From positions 1 through 25,064 of the forward strand of contig CAZSSA010000027.1 in assembly GCA_964609375.1 (NCBI GenBank): a stretch of DNA of 25,064 nucleotides, in the 5' to 3' direction. Under the pieces are notes generated by a model. That model ran no database searches. It was not told the origin of the DNA and was given only the letters and a program-made list of their open reading frames with translations. Both the position numbers and the translations under genes were made by a program. The DNA comes from CAZDUS01 sp964609375. Lineage in GTDB: Bacteria; Verrucomicrobiota; Kiritimatiellia; CAIKKV01; CAITUY01. Position 1 is the first letter of the stretch. The number at the start of each line of letters is the position of its first letter. Shown piece by piece: positions 14,795-22,996 of this stretch.

Positions 14795-16075
14795 TTACGG
14801 TGCCCAAACCAACCAGACAAACACAGCCGACGCGGCGACGGCGGCCAAGGTATAAGGAATGCCGATTTTCATGAACTCGGCAAATGAAACGATATGGCCG
14901 CGCTTTTTTAGCATGCCTACGGCGACGACATTGGCGGAGGCTCCGATGGGTGTGATGTTGCCTCCGAGGCAGGCGCCAATCAACAGTCCGAACATCAGGA
15001 GTGGGACAGGGACGGCCATGGTATCCGCCATTTTTTGAGTAACGGGGATCATGGCGAGCAGGAATGGCACATTGTCAACAAAGCCTGAAATGACCATGGA
15101 CACGGAGACGATCATGATGAACGACAGCATGATGTTTCCGCCAGCAGCAGTGGCCAGTCCTTTGGCGACCACATCCAGCCAGCCGGAGGAACTCAGGGCG
15201 CCGACGACGATAAAGACGCCGATCAGGAAAAAAGTGGTATCCCAGTCGAGGGTGCGGATCAGCTTTTTAGTGGATCCCCAGTGAGCGCCGAGGCGGTACC
15301 ATAGCAAGGCGGCAATGGCCAGAACCATGGTGAGGGTTCCCGCCAGCCACTTGAAGTCCGGATCGAAAACGGAGGTCAGGGAGAGGCCGAGTACCAGAAA
15401 GCAAAGGAAAACAGTGGGTATCCATGACCGGACTTTTTCCAGGGGGATCATCTTGATGGATTCCTTGTGGTTCCGCAGGATGTAGGCGGAGACGCCGAGG
15501 GCGGCGAGTCCGCCGACTTGGACGGCGAAAAAGATGCCGGGCTTTCCATGGTAGAAAAAGAAGTCATTGAAGGTAAGTTTGAGGTAGCCAGCCAGAATCA
15601 TGCTTGGCGGGTCGCCGATCAGGGTGGCGGTCCCTTGCAGGTTTGAGGCGAGGGCGATCAGGATCAGGAGGCGGACGGGAGATATCTTCAGTTTATCGGC
15701 GAGGCTGAGGGCGACGGGGGCAACGAGGAGAACGACGGCCACATTTTCAACAAACATGGAGATAAATCCGGCAAGGGTGCAGATGACCAGCATGGCGCCA
15801 CGGACGGTTTTGGCGCGGTCCACAAGGCGTTCGGCGATAACGGCGGGCATCCGGGAGAGCAGGAATAGTTCGGCAAGGATCAGGGTTCCGAAAAACAGGG
15901 CGACCACGTTCCATGATACATGTTCGAGAAGGGCAGCTTGCCAGGTAATGGCGCCGGAAAGGACAAGGACAACGGCGCCGCCGCAGGCGATGAGTGACCG
16001 CCATTTCGGGAGAACAATGAACAAGGCATAACACGCCACAAACAGGAGGACTGGCATTAAAGGCGGATAGTTCAT
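14795..16075 (-). CDS. ArsB/NhaD/SLC13-type ion permease
   Basis: A polytopic transporter of the ion transporter superfamily. Two half-repeats are visible: the first with MFVENVAVVLLVAPVAL and LQGTATLIGDPPSMILAGY, the second with GFVDNVPFLLAMIPV and GACLGGNITPIGASANVVAVG. The paired N-V/N-T and GDPP / GAS loops are typical of Na+/H+ antiporter NhaD and ArsB relatives. About 10-12 hydrophobic spans fill the 426 residues. ATG 16075 (MNYPPLMPVLLF) is chosen because the first span begins there. An in-frame ATG at 16150 and GTG at 16180 would add 25-35 residues unlike the family, and none of the starts has a clear ribosome-binding site. Substrate cannot be named: sodium/proton exchange is more likely than arsenite, since no ars genes are near. 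First gene of the run with dedA and the debranching enzyme. Confidence 0.85.
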   Translation of the reverse strand: MNYPPLMPVLLFVACYALFIVLPKWRSLIACGGAVVLVLSGAITWQAALLEHVSWNVVALFFGTLILAELFLLSRMPAVIAERLVDRAKTVRGAMLVICTLAGFISMFVENVAVVLLVAPVALSLADKLKISPVRLLILIALASNLQGTATLIGDPPSMILAGYLKLTFNDFFFYHGKPGIFFAVQVGGLAALGVSAYILRNHKESIKMIPLEKVRSWIPTVFLCFLVLGLSLTSVFDPDFKWLAGTLTMVLAIAALLWYRLGAHWGSTKKLIRTLDWDTTFFLIGVFIVVGALSSSGWLDVVAKGLATAAGGNIMLSFIMIVSVSMVISGFVDNVPFLLAMIPVTQKMADTMAVPVPLLMFGLLIGACLGGNITPIGASANVVAVGMLKKRGHIVSFAEFMKIGIPYTLAAVAASAVFVWLVWAP

Positions 16076-16143
16076 GGGGCCGCAGTGTAAGAGAAGTGGA
16101 TGGAGGGGGTCAATCAGTTTTGGGGGAATTGCATCAGAATGAC

Positions 16144-16172
16144 TTTTCATAAACAGTGGCAGGCGGTATAGT
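16144..16172 (+). promoter_or_regulatory. candidate sigma70-type promoter for mscS
   Basis: TTTTCA at 16144-16149 and TATAGT at 16167-16172 are exactly 17 nt apart, a good match to consensus (4/6 and 5/6). The chosen mscS ATG would be about 38 nt past the start of transcription. It lies in the divergent gap with the permease gene. Confidence 0.45.
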
Positions 16173-16216
16173 ACGGCCACTTTTCGGGATTTATCATGTG
16201 GAAGGCGGGAATAATC

Positions 16217-17311
16217 ATGGATATGCAGTTAGGTGTGGCTTGGTTCCAGAATACGCTGGCGGGTAACGAAGTGTGGAGGTTTTTTGCCTGGCTTGCGGGT
16301 GTTTTGGTGGCGATTATGGGGGGGAAGATCGCCCGGTTTTACATGAATAAATTTGCCGGGGTGCTGGAATCCCGCGGTCGACCGATGGGAGCTTCGTTCC
16401 TTAATGCCCTTGGCAAGTCGGTGGTATTTGCGTTGGTTGTGGTCGCGCTGAAGTCCGGGTTGCATTTGTTGGTTCTCAGCCCGGCCATGGTGTCCTTTAC
16501 GATGACGGCAACCCATGTCCTGGTTGTAGTGGCCACGGCCTATGTGTTGTATTGCCTGGTGGATGTGGTGAGTGACGCGCTGATGCGGGCGGCGGAAAAG
16601 ACGCCCAGCAAATTGGATGACATGCTGGCGCCCATGGTGCGCAGCAGCCTGCGGGTGACGGTGGTCGTTCTGGGATTGGTGCAGGTGGCCACGGTGCTTA
16701 GCGACAAGCCGCTGACCTCGATTGTTGCCGGGTTGGGGGTCGGTGGGCTGGCGGTGGCGTTGGCGGCTCAGGAAACCATCAAGAACTTTTTCGGGTCGGT
16801 GACCGTTCTGACCGACAAGCCGTTTGAGCTCGGTGACCGGGTCCTGGTGGACAAGTATGATGGAGTGGTGGAGCATGTGGGGTTCCGGTCGACGCGATTG
16901 CGGACGATGGATGGGGATTTGGTGACGATCCCTAATGGGGCCTTGGCGGGAATGGGGATTCAGAATGCGGGGAAGCGTCCCTATCTGCGGCGAGTGATCA
17001 AGGTGGGGATTGCGTATGGAACACCCTCGGACAAGATGGAGCGTGCGGTGGAGATCATAAAGGAGATTGTGGCCAATCACCCGAATCAGGATCTCCTGAT
17101 GCCGCCGCGGGTATACTTTAGTGAATTCGGGGTTTCCTCGCTGGATATCAGTGTGATTTATTGGATGCACAAGACGGATTACTGGGAATATATGGACTTT
17201 TCGCAGAAGGTGAATTTGGAGATTTTGAAGCGATTCGCCACGGAGGGTATTGTCTTGGCCGTTCCGACGCAGGTGGTACATGTGGCAGGGGATCGTTCTT
17301 TTCTGAAGTGA
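16217..17311 (+). CDS. small-conductance mechanosensitive ion channel (MscS family)
   Basis: Opens under membrane tension and releases solutes on osmotic downshock. About four hydrophobic spans occur (near 20-38, 66-86, 97-117 and 145-163). The pore-lining helix follows (166-190, VAGLGVGGLAVALAAQETIK) and then the beta-domain signature ELGDRVLVDKYDGVVEHVGF and TIPNGALAG. Length 364 is larger than E. coli MscS (286) because of extra N-terminal spans. ATG 16217 is chosen since purine-rich AAGGCGGG precedes it; ATG 16196 is in frame and would add 7 residues. The hydrolase gene follows after 30 nt, so the two may be co-transcribed. Nothing in the pore helix looks disrupted. Confidence 0.92.
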   Translation: MDMQLGVAWFQNTLAGNEVWRFFAWLAGVLVAIMGGKIARFYMNKFAGVLESRGRPMGASFLNALGKSVVFALVVVALKSGLHLLVLSPAMVSFTMTATHVLVVVATAYVLYCLVDVVSDALMRAAEKTPSKLDDMLAPMVRSSLRVTVVVLGLVQVATVLSDKPLTSIVAGLGVGGLAVALAAQETIKNFFGSVTVLTDKPFELGDRVLVDKYDGVVEHVGFRSTRLRTMDGDLVTIPNGALAGMGIQNAGKRPYLRRVIKVGIAYGTPSDKMERAVEIIKEIVANHPNQDLLMPPRVYFSEFGVSSLDISVIYWMHKTDYWEYMDFSQKVNLEILKRFATEGIVLAVPTQVVHVAGDRSFLK

Positions 17312-17341
17312 CGGCAGCATCGGGCTGATAAGGAGTGACCC

Positions 17342-18160
17342 ATGCGTATGCAGGATGCGATATGGTTGGTCATCAGGGTTGGGGTGGCTTCCTATGTCGG
17401 GCTGACCTTGTTGTTGTATTTCCGACAATCGCGATACGTGTATTATCCCTCGCGGTCACTCACCTTGACGCCGGCGATGGTGCAGTTGACGTACGAAGAC
17501 GTCAATGTGACCACGGGAGACGGCGTGGCGGTTCATGGATGGTATGTGCCGGGCGGGGAAGCGGGGCGGACGGTTTTGTTTTGTCACGGCAACGCCGGGA
17601 ATATCAGCGACAGGATTGATGTGATCCGGATGTTCCATGAGATGGGCTACAATCTTTGCCTGTTTGACTACCGTGGATATGGGAAGAGCGGGGGAGTGCC
17701 TTCGGAGGCGGGGACCTATAAGGATGCGGAGGCGGTGTGGGAGTGGCTGGTGAAGACCAAGGGGGTGGCGCCGGGAGCGATCGTGGCTTATGGGGAATCC
17801 CTGGGCGGGGCCGTGGCGGCCTGGCTGGCCGAACAGAAGAAAGTGGGCGCCTTGATATTGGAATCCACATTCACGTCGTTACCCGACATGGCGGCGCAGG
17901 TCTATCCTTTTCTGCCTGCGCGTTGGTTGTGTCGATTTCGCTATAACACGCTGGCCCGAATGCCGAATATTCATTGTCCGGTTTTTGTGGCGCATGGGCG
18001 GGATGATGAGATGATTCCGTTTGAATGTGGGCGTCGGCTTTTTGCGGCAGCGAATGAGCCCAAGGTTTTTTTTGAACTTCAGGGTACGCATAATGACGGG
18101 CGTGTGCTGAGTGGGCGTAAATATGCAGAGGCGTTAAAGGCGTTTACAGTGATGAAGTGA
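17342..18160 (+). CDS. membrane-anchored alpha/beta hydrolase (Bem46/ABHD13-like)
   Basis: A serine hydrolase of unknown substrate. The N-terminal span (about residues 6-26, IWLVIRVGVASYVGLTLLLYF) anchors the catalytic domain. The triad is predicted as S153 (AYGESLGGAVA), D222 (HGRDDEMIP) and H250 (QGTHNDG); the oxyanion loop is CHGNAGN (81-87). The YYPSRSLTLTP stretch after the anchor is typical of the Bem46-like group. The 272-residue length is usual. AAGGAG lies 6 nt upstream of the ATG. Possible roles include cleaving acyl or peptide bonds near the membrane; none can be assigned. It follows mscS by 30 nt and precedes the ferredoxin gene by 44 nt. Intact, with no key residue missing. Confidence 0.88.
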   Translation: MRMQDAIWLVIRVGVASYVGLTLLLYFRQSRYVYYPSRSLTLTPAMVQLTYEDVNVTTGDGVAVHGWYVPGGEAGRTVLFCHGNAGNISDRIDVIRMFHEMGYNLCLFDYRGYGKSGGVPSEAGTYKDAEAVWEWLVKTKGVAPGAIVAYGESLGGAVAAWLAEQKKVGALILESTFTSLPDMAAQVYPFLPARWLCRFRYNTLARMPNIHCPVFVAHGRDDEMIPFECGRRLFAAANEPKVFFELQGTHNDGRVLSGRKYAEALKAFTVMK

Positions 18161-18204
18161 GTGTTACTATCCAAGCCGTAATGCGTTTCAACAGGGAGGT
18201 CGCG

Positions 18205-18393
18205 ATGAAGGCAATGGTAGACAAGGATAAATGCACAGGATGTGGATTGTGTGCCGATATTTGCCCGGACGTGTTTGAACTTGTTGATGAGCTTGCCGTT
18301 GTCATTGTGGATGAGATTCCCGCTGAGGCTGAAGATTGCAGTCGTGAGGCCGCCGGCAATTGTCCCGTCGAGGCCATCACGGTTGAGGGGTAG
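18205..18393 (+). CDS. small ferredoxin, single [4Fe-4S] type
   Basis: A 62-residue electron carrier. Cysteines C10, C13, C16 (CTGCGLC) and C53 (NCP) are the expected cluster ligands. C20 and C45 sit where Thermotoga maritima ferredoxin has a disulfide (C20-C43), with near-identical spacing and flanks (ICPDVF). So one cluster plus a disulfide is likely, not two clusters. ATG 18205 is chosen because GGGAGG lies 6 nt upstream and the family begins MKA.VD...C; the upstream in-frame ATG at 18157 overlaps the hydrolase end. Its redox partner is not in the window. It is last in the mscS-hydrolase-ferredoxin run and converges with the PAP2-like gene. Confidence 0.92.
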   Translation: MKAMVDKDKCTGCGLCADICPDVFELVDELAVVIVDEIPAEAEDCSREAAGNCPVEAITVEG

Positions 18394-18401
18394 ACGGGGT
18401 T

Positions 18402-18435
18402 CCTGCGCGCAGGTGTGGGCGGGCGACGCTTCGCC
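18402..18435. terminator. palindromic DNA between convergent ferredoxin and PAP2-like genes
   Basis: A perfect 12-bp palindrome (CCTGCGCGCAGG, 18402-18413) and a second small hairpin (GGCGA-CGCT-TCGCC, 18422-18435) lie in the 54-nt gap between two convergent genes. No T-run follows either. A bidirectional end of transcription is plausible but unproven. Confidence 0.25.
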
Positions 18436-18447
18436 GGGAATACTTGA

Positions 18448-18906
18448 TCAGCGGGCGATGAAGTTGACGGTAATTCCTGAGGCAATACCGACCAGCATGC
18501 CGGCGAAGACTTCGGTTCGGGTGTGACCGAGGATTTCCTTGAGTTTTTGAGTCGACAAATGGTGTTGTTTGAATATCTCGTCCACGATTTGGTTCAACAA
18601 GCGGGCTTGGAGGCCGGTGGCGCGACGTACGGTGGAGGCATCGAACATGACTACCACGGCGACGGCGAAGGTGATGACGAACAGGGTGCTTCCGAAACCA
18701 TTTTGAAGGCCGACGGCTGTGGCCAGACCACTGACCATGGCCGAATGTGCGCTGGGCATTCCGCCCAGGGCTGTCAGGTAGTGAAAATCGATTTTTCCGG
18801 TGCGGAGCAAATTGGAGGCCATCTTCAGCAGGGAGGCAATCATCCATCCACAAAAGCCCGCCCAAAAAACCGGGTTTGAAAAGAATGCTCCTAGTTCATT
18901 GCGCAT
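18448..18906 (-). CDS. divergent PAP2 family membrane protein (YuiD/DUF212-like)
   Basis: A short membrane protein of the divergent PAP2 group, related to acid phosphatases that act on membrane lipids. The 152-residue product has the family blocks GGMPSAHSAMVSGLATAVG (49-67), FDASTVRRATGLQA (88-101) and ILGHTRTEVFAGMLVG near the end. Hydrophobic spans lie about 12-32, 56-88 and 134-150. ATG 18906 is chosen because family similarity starts with MRNELGAFFSNP.FW; the frame stays open another 65 codons into the upstream gene but that part is the shadow of the sugar transferase. No clear ribosome-binding site. It lies 64 nt after the sugar transferase on the same strand; undecaprenyl-lipid dephosphorylation is conceivable but unshown. 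Confidence 0.87.
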   Translation of the reverse strand: MRNELGAFFSNPVFWAGFCGWMIASLLKMASNLLRTGKIDFHYLTALGGMPSAHSAMVSGLATAVGLQNGFGSTLFVITFAVAVVVMFDASTVRRATGLQARLLNQIVDEIFKQHHLSTQKLKEILGHTRTEVFAGMLVGIASGITVNFIAR

Positions 18907-18970
18907 GGTCGGCAAGATGGCTGATTCCGGCGCAATGGTCAACTGAATAACCTGAACTTCGATGCCATTA

Positions 18971-20380
18971 TCAGTAGGCGTTCTTGTTCGAGGTGAATGT
19001 GCGGAGGAGGATTTTGAAGTCGAAGGCGAGCGACCAGTTTTCGAGGTAGTAAAGGTCGTACTTGATGCGTTCCTCGATGCTGGTGTTTCCGCGCAGTCCA
19101 TTCACCTGAGCCCAGCCGGTCATGCCTGGCTTGGAGACGTGCCGCCACATGTAACGGCTGATGTCGTCCTTGAATTTTTCGACGAAATGCGGACGCTCGG
19201 GGCGTGGTCCGATGAGGCTCATTTCTCCGACGAGCACATTCCAAAGTTGGGGCAGTTCATCGATGTTGTATTTTCGCAAGAAGGCGCCCAGCGGGGTGCG
19301 GCGAGGGTCGTCGGCCACTGCCCAGACGGGGCCGGTTTGGCTTTCGGCATCCATCTGCATGGTGCGCAGCTTGAAAATGGTGAAGGACCTGCCGTTTTCG
19401 CCGCAGCGTTCCTGGCGATAGAGGGCCGGACCCGGGGAAGAACGTTTGATCAGGATGGCGGCCATGGCGAGAAGCGGGGCGACTAGAAGCAGGCCGAAGG
19501 CGGCGCCGATGATGTCTTCCGTGCGCTTGAGGACTCGATTCCAAAAATAGTCCAGAGGCCAGCGGCTGATGCCGAGAAGGGGGATATCATCGACGACGCG
19601 CATGTCCATACTGCCGGTCATGATGCGGAACATGTCGGGCACCATGTTGAAGGTGACCATGTTCCGTTCGCAGGCGAGGATGATTTCGACCAGGCGATGA
19701 TGATCAAGTTGGCTGTCGGTGACAATCAATTGATCAGGAGGGTCGGTATCGAGCAGTTGTTCGAGTTGATCGGTGGTGCCGCGAATGAGATCCGGGGGAA
19801 CCACGAGGGGTTGGGTGGTGGAGGATGACCGGATGAATCCGATGACTTTGGAACGGAGGCGAGGTTCGTTTTCCAGGCTGCGTTGAAGATGGGCGGCGAC
19901 CTCCTCCGTGCCGACGATGATGACGCGGTTGGCATGATCGGTTTTGCGGGCGAGATGGATTTCGAACCGGAAGAGAAGGTAGCGTTCAAGGATGACGTTG
20001 AGGCAGATGAGAGGGAGGGAAATCAGAACGACGAGACGGGAATATGGCGGGTCGTGATTGACGGCGAAGGCGAGAGCGGTGGTTAGAAGGATGCCCAGAG
20101 CCGTGGCGCGGATGAGGCGCGGGATTTTGCTGGAGAATCCGCCGAGTTGAGGCCGGATATACAGTCCGAGTTGGCGGAAGAGGAGCAGGAATGGGATGGT
20201 TGCGCCGACGGAGCCCCATCCATACATGGAATTAAGATTTGGCGGCCAACTGTCGACGGTGATCATGCCGCTATAGAAGCGGATCCAGATGGCGGTCAGG
20301 AACCCGATGAGAATGGCGATGGCGTCAGCGGTGGCGGTCATTCCGCTGGTCAGGGCATCCATGGTGTCTCGAGTACGCAT
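18971..20380 (-). CDS. polyprenyl-phosphate sugar-1-phosphate transferase (WbaP/WcaJ-like)
   Basis: Transfers a sugar-1-phosphate to undecaprenyl phosphate at the inner membrane, the first step of a lipid-linked polysaccharide. The N-terminal half has four hydrophobic spans (about 20-36, 55-70, 91-107, 115-132) and a Rossmann-like domain (RVIIVGTEEVAAHLQRSL). The C-terminal catalytic part (about 278-465) has one span, then SSPGPALYRQERCGENG, IFKLRTMQMDAE, YNIDELPQLWNVLVGEMS and LIGPRPERP. Length 469 is typical of the five-span form. ATG 20380 is taken as start. The exact sugar (glucose, galactose or N-acetyl sugar) cannot be read. It is isolated from other polysaccharide genes here, but a divergent PAP2 protein lies just downstream, which may recycle the lipid carrier (inference). 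Confidence 0.92.
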   Translation of the reverse strand: MRTRDTMDALTSGMTATADAIAILIGFLTAIWIRFYSGMITVDSWPPNLNSMYGWGSVGATIPFLLLFRQLGLYIRPQLGGFSSKIPRLIRATALGILLTTALAFAVNHDPPYSRLVVLISLPLICLNVILERYLLFRFEIHLARKTDHANRVIIVGTEEVAAHLQRSLENEPRLRSKVIGFIRSSSTTQPLVVPPDLIRGTTDQLEQLLDTDPPDQLIVTDSQLDHHRLVEIILACERNMVTFNMVPDMFRIMTGSMDMRVVDDIPLLGISRWPLDYFWNRVLKRTEDIIGAAFGLLLVAPLLAMAAILIKRSSPGPALYRQERCGENGRSFTIFKLRTMQMDAESQTGPVWAVADDPRRTPLGAFLRKYNIDELPQLWNVLVGEMSLIGPRPERPHFVEKFKDDISRYMWRHVSKPGMTGWAQVNGLRGNTSIEERIKYDLYYLENWSLAFDFKILLRTFTSNKNAY

Positions 20381-20501
20381 TGGGGGGGACTTTAGCCCGT
20401 GGGGGTGAGATTTTCAAGCGGCAACGAGTGGAGGGGGCCGGGAGGAAAGTGTGATCGGGAAGGGAAGGACCGACCCCTGACCCCTCCGTTGACGAGAAAG
20501 G

Positions 20502-21551
20502 TTATTCCCCGATGCCTTGATTGGGATCCACGTCCAGCCGCATGGAGTTGGCCAAGGGTGGAGCGGAGGCGAGTTTGTGGGCGGCAAGGCCTGCTACCAT
20601 GGCGGCATTGTCGGTGCAATACTGAGGTGTGGCGAGTAACAGTTGGAATCGTCTTTGCCTGGCCAGCTGTTCCAGCTTTTCGCGCAATCGACGATTAAGG
20701 GAGACACCGCCAACAACGGCCAGGATGTGGGAGGTTTCAATGGCGTTGCGGGTGCGTTGCACGAGTGTGTCGATGATGGCCTCCTGAAAGCTGGCGGCGA
20801 TATTGGGAACGGTCCTCTCCGGGGCTGATCCGATGGGATGTTCGCGCAGATAATAAAGCAGGGCCGTTTTAAGGCCGCTGAAACTGACGCAATATTTCGG
20901 GCTGATCCCGTGGATGCGTGTATGGAGCTTCTTGATATAGCCGCGCGGGAAGGTGAAGAAGGCCGGGTTCCCTTCGCGGGCTGCCTTATCGATGGCCGGG
21001 CCACCGGGATATCCCAATTTGAGCAGGTTGGCCCCCTTGTCAAAGGCTTCCCCGGCGGCATCATCCACGGTACGGCCCAGGAGGTGATAGCGACCGATGC
21101 CGTCCACGCGGACAAAGGAGGTATGCCCGCCTGAGACAATGAGGGCGAGGAAGGGGCCCAGGGTAGTTGGATCCGGCGAGTTGGGGGTAAGGAAGGCGGA
21201 GTAGATATGGGCTTCGAGGTGATTGATGGGGATCAGGGGTTTGTTCAGGCGCAAGGCGAGTGCCTTGGCTGAGGCGAGGCCGACGAGAAGTGAACTGGCC
21301 AGGCCGGGGCCGGCGGTGACGGCCACGGCATCGATGGCGTCCCAGGATAGTGCCGCCGTGGAGATGGCTTCGTTGATGACCTCGGGCAAGTGTTCGACGT
21401 GTTTGCGGGAGGCAATCTCCGGGACAACGCCGCCATAGGGACGATGGTGGGCGATCTGGGTATAGACGATATTGGAAAGGACGTCGCGGCCATTGCGCAC
21501 GACAGCGGCGGCGGTTTCATCACAAGAGGTTTCAATGCCGAGGATGTTCAT
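20502..21551 (-). CDS. tsaD: tRNA N6-threonylcarbamoyladenosine transferase subunit TsaD
   Basis: Transfers threonylcarbamoyl to A37 of tRNAs reading ANN codons, with TsaB/E partners (not in this window). The start MNILGIETSCDETAAAVV is diagnostic. Metal ligands H111 and H115 (PINHLEAHIYSAF) have the same numbering as in E. coli. The ATP-site blocks LIVSGGHTSFV, DDAAGEAFDKGANLL and the C-terminal VVGGVSLNRRLRE and CTDNAAMVAGLA are all present. The 349-residue length is near the usual 335-345. ATG 21551 is certain from similarity; the longer open frame overlapping the protease gene is a shadow. It begins 19 nt after the protease stop and is the second gene of this run. Confidence 0.96.
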   Translation of the reverse strand: MNILGIETSCDETAAAVVRNGRDVLSNIVYTQIAHHRPYGGVVPEIASRKHVEHLPEVINEAISTAALSWDAIDAVAVTAGPGLASSLLVGLASAKALALRLNKPLIPINHLEAHIYSAFLTPNSPDPTTLGPFLALIVSGGHTSFVRVDGIGRYHLLGRTVDDAAGEAFDKGANLLKLGYPGGPAIDKAAREGNPAFFTFPRGYIKKLHTRIHGISPKYCVSFSGLKTALLYYLREHPIGSAPERTVPNIAASFQEAIIDTLVQRTRNAIETSHILAVVGGVSLNRRLREKLEQLARQRRFQLLLATPQYCTDNAAMVAGLAAHKLASAPPLANSMRLDVDPNQGIGE

Positions 21552-21570
21552 GATGGGGCGACCTTGATGA

Positions 21571-22908
21571 TTAATTGCGCCCCTGGAAAATAAGGATTCC
21601 CTTGAGCAGATCCATGGCCCGGTCCAGTTGACGGTCGGTGATCTGCTCGAGGTTGGCCGGCTTTTCGGATTCGGGCAACAGGCCGGGGGTTTCGATGAAG
21701 GCGCGTTTTTTGAGGAGGTCGGGCCATTCCTCCATGGCGATGGGGACGACGATATCCGGCTCAATGCCCTTTTCGTGAATGCAGCGACCACTGGGAGTGT
21801 AGTAATGGGCCGTGGTAAGGCGGAGAGCGTAGCCATCCTCGAGTTGAATGACATTTTGGACGGAACCTTTTCCGTATGTGGGTTCACCCACAAGGACGGC
21901 CCGCTTGTTGTCCTGGAGGGCACCGGCCATGATTTCTGCCGCGCTGGCGGAGCCGCTGTTGACGAGAATGGCCATGGGGAAGTCGGTGAAATGGGTGCGA
22001 CCAGAGGCATAGGCAGGTAATTGGCGCGGGTTATCCCCGCGTCCGCGGGTGGAGACGACCAAAGTGCCTTCCTTGAGGAACAATTCACTGCAGTTAATGG
22101 CGGATATCAGAAGTCCGCCGGGGTTATTGCGTAGATCGACAATCAAGGCTTTTATTGGTTGTTCAGTTTTAAGTTTGCGGACGGCCTCCAGCAGTGCCTC
22201 GGCGGTGGGTTCGCTGAAATCGGTTATCCGGATGTAGCCGATACCGTCCGTGACGAAACGGGTTCCCTTAACCCTGGCCACGTGGATGACTTCGCGCACC
22301 AAGGAGAACTCTTTCGTCTCTTTCCCGCGGAATATTTTGAGGGTGACCGGGGTTCCCGGCTTGCCCCGCATCTTTTGAACGGCGTCCGTGAGCGATAACC
22401 CGGACGTTCGCTGGCCACTGATTTCAACGATTTTATCGCCGCTAAGCAGGCCGGCGCGGGCGGCGGGCGTATCCTCGATGGGGGCGATTACGGTCAGGAT
22501 ATTGTCTTTGACGCCGATCTGGATGCCGATGCCGCCGAAGGAGTCCTGGATGTTTTCCTTAAGTTCGCGGTACGCGGTTGGTTCCATGAATTGGCTGTAG
22601 GGATCAAGGGAGGAGAGCATGCCGTTCAAGGCGGAGGACATCAGGTTTGAGTAGCTGACTTTGGTCTCGTCCACGTAGTTGTGGCGGATGAGCATGAGGG
22701 ATCGGGTCAGGAGGCGGACTTGGCGATAGGCGTCATCCTCGTTCTTGGTTTCCGCGCTGGCGGGTGGTGCAGATGTGAATGCCGGTGGAGTGGTTTCCTG
22801 GGTGGATTTGGAGGAGGAAGACGCAGAGGGGATGGGGAGATGTTGGCAGCCCAGCAGGGTGATCAGGGTGGCGACAATGGCAAGACTGCTACTGTATGTG
22901 GTTTTCAT
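21571..22908 (-). CDS. S41-family C-terminal processing protease, lipoprotein
   Basis: A tail-specific serine protease (CtpA/Prc family) acting in the periplasm. The signal peptide ends in the lipobox LLGC with C21, so it is predicted to be a lipoprotein anchored to a membrane; a low-complexity S/T/P linker (about 27-52) follows. The PDZ domain covers about 120-205 (FGGIGIQIGV...AARAGLLSGDKIVEI), and the protease core has DLRNNPGGLL, catalytic S320 (NSGSASAAEIMAG) and K347 (TYGKGSVQ). Length 445 is normal. The ATG at 22908 has no strong ribosome-binding site. Substrate unknown. It is first in the minus-strand run with tsaD (19 nt) and is divergent from the SOS cassette, whose operator lies about 90 nt upstream. 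Confidence 0.93.
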   Translation of the reverse strand: MKTTYSSSLAIVATLITLLGCQHLPIPSASSSSKSTQETTPPAFTSAPPASAETKNEDDAYRQVRLLTRSLMLIRHNYVDETKVSYSNLMSSALNGMLSSLDPYSQFMEPTAYRELKENIQDSFGGIGIQIGVKDNILTVIAPIEDTPAARAGLLSGDKIVEISGQRTSGLSLTDAVQKMRGKPGTPVTLKIFRGKETKEFSLVREVIHVARVKGTRFVTDGIGYIRITDFSEPTAEALLEAVRKLKTEQPIKALIVDLRNNPGGLLISAINCSELFLKEGTLVVSTRGRGDNPRQLPAYASGRTHFTDFPMAILVNSGSASAAEIMAGALQDNKRAVLVGEPTYGKGSVQNVIQLEDGYALRLTTAHYYTPSGRCIHEKGIEPDIVVPIAMEEWPDLLKKRAFIETPGLLPESEKPANLEQITDRQLDRAMDLLKGILIFQGRN

Positions 22909-22951
22909 AAGAAATGAGTGTTCTTATATGGCTTCCCGCGCGGGGTTGTCG

Positions 22952-22979
22952 ATTCAAATCTCCACATTCAAATCTCCAC
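22952..22979. repeat. exact 14-bp tandem duplication (2 x 7-nt pairs)
   Basis: attcaaatctccac occurs at 22952-22965 and again at 22966-22979, with no mismatch. Each copy divides into two heptamers (attcaaa, tctccac). It lies in the divergent gap, 17 nt ahead of the SOS promoter -35, and may be spacing DNA or a protein-binding pair. Confidence 0.7.
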
Positions 22980-22996
22980 TGTCTGTCCTCTTTTGC

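Noticed and set aside
18907..19101. N-terminal extension of the PAP2-like protein
   Set aside because: Most of it overlaps the sugar transferase in another frame and is S/T/R-rich shadow sequence.
21552..22088. Long N-terminal extension of the tsaD frame
   Set aside because: It is the shadow of the S41 protease gene; TsaD similarity starts exactly at MNILGIETSC.
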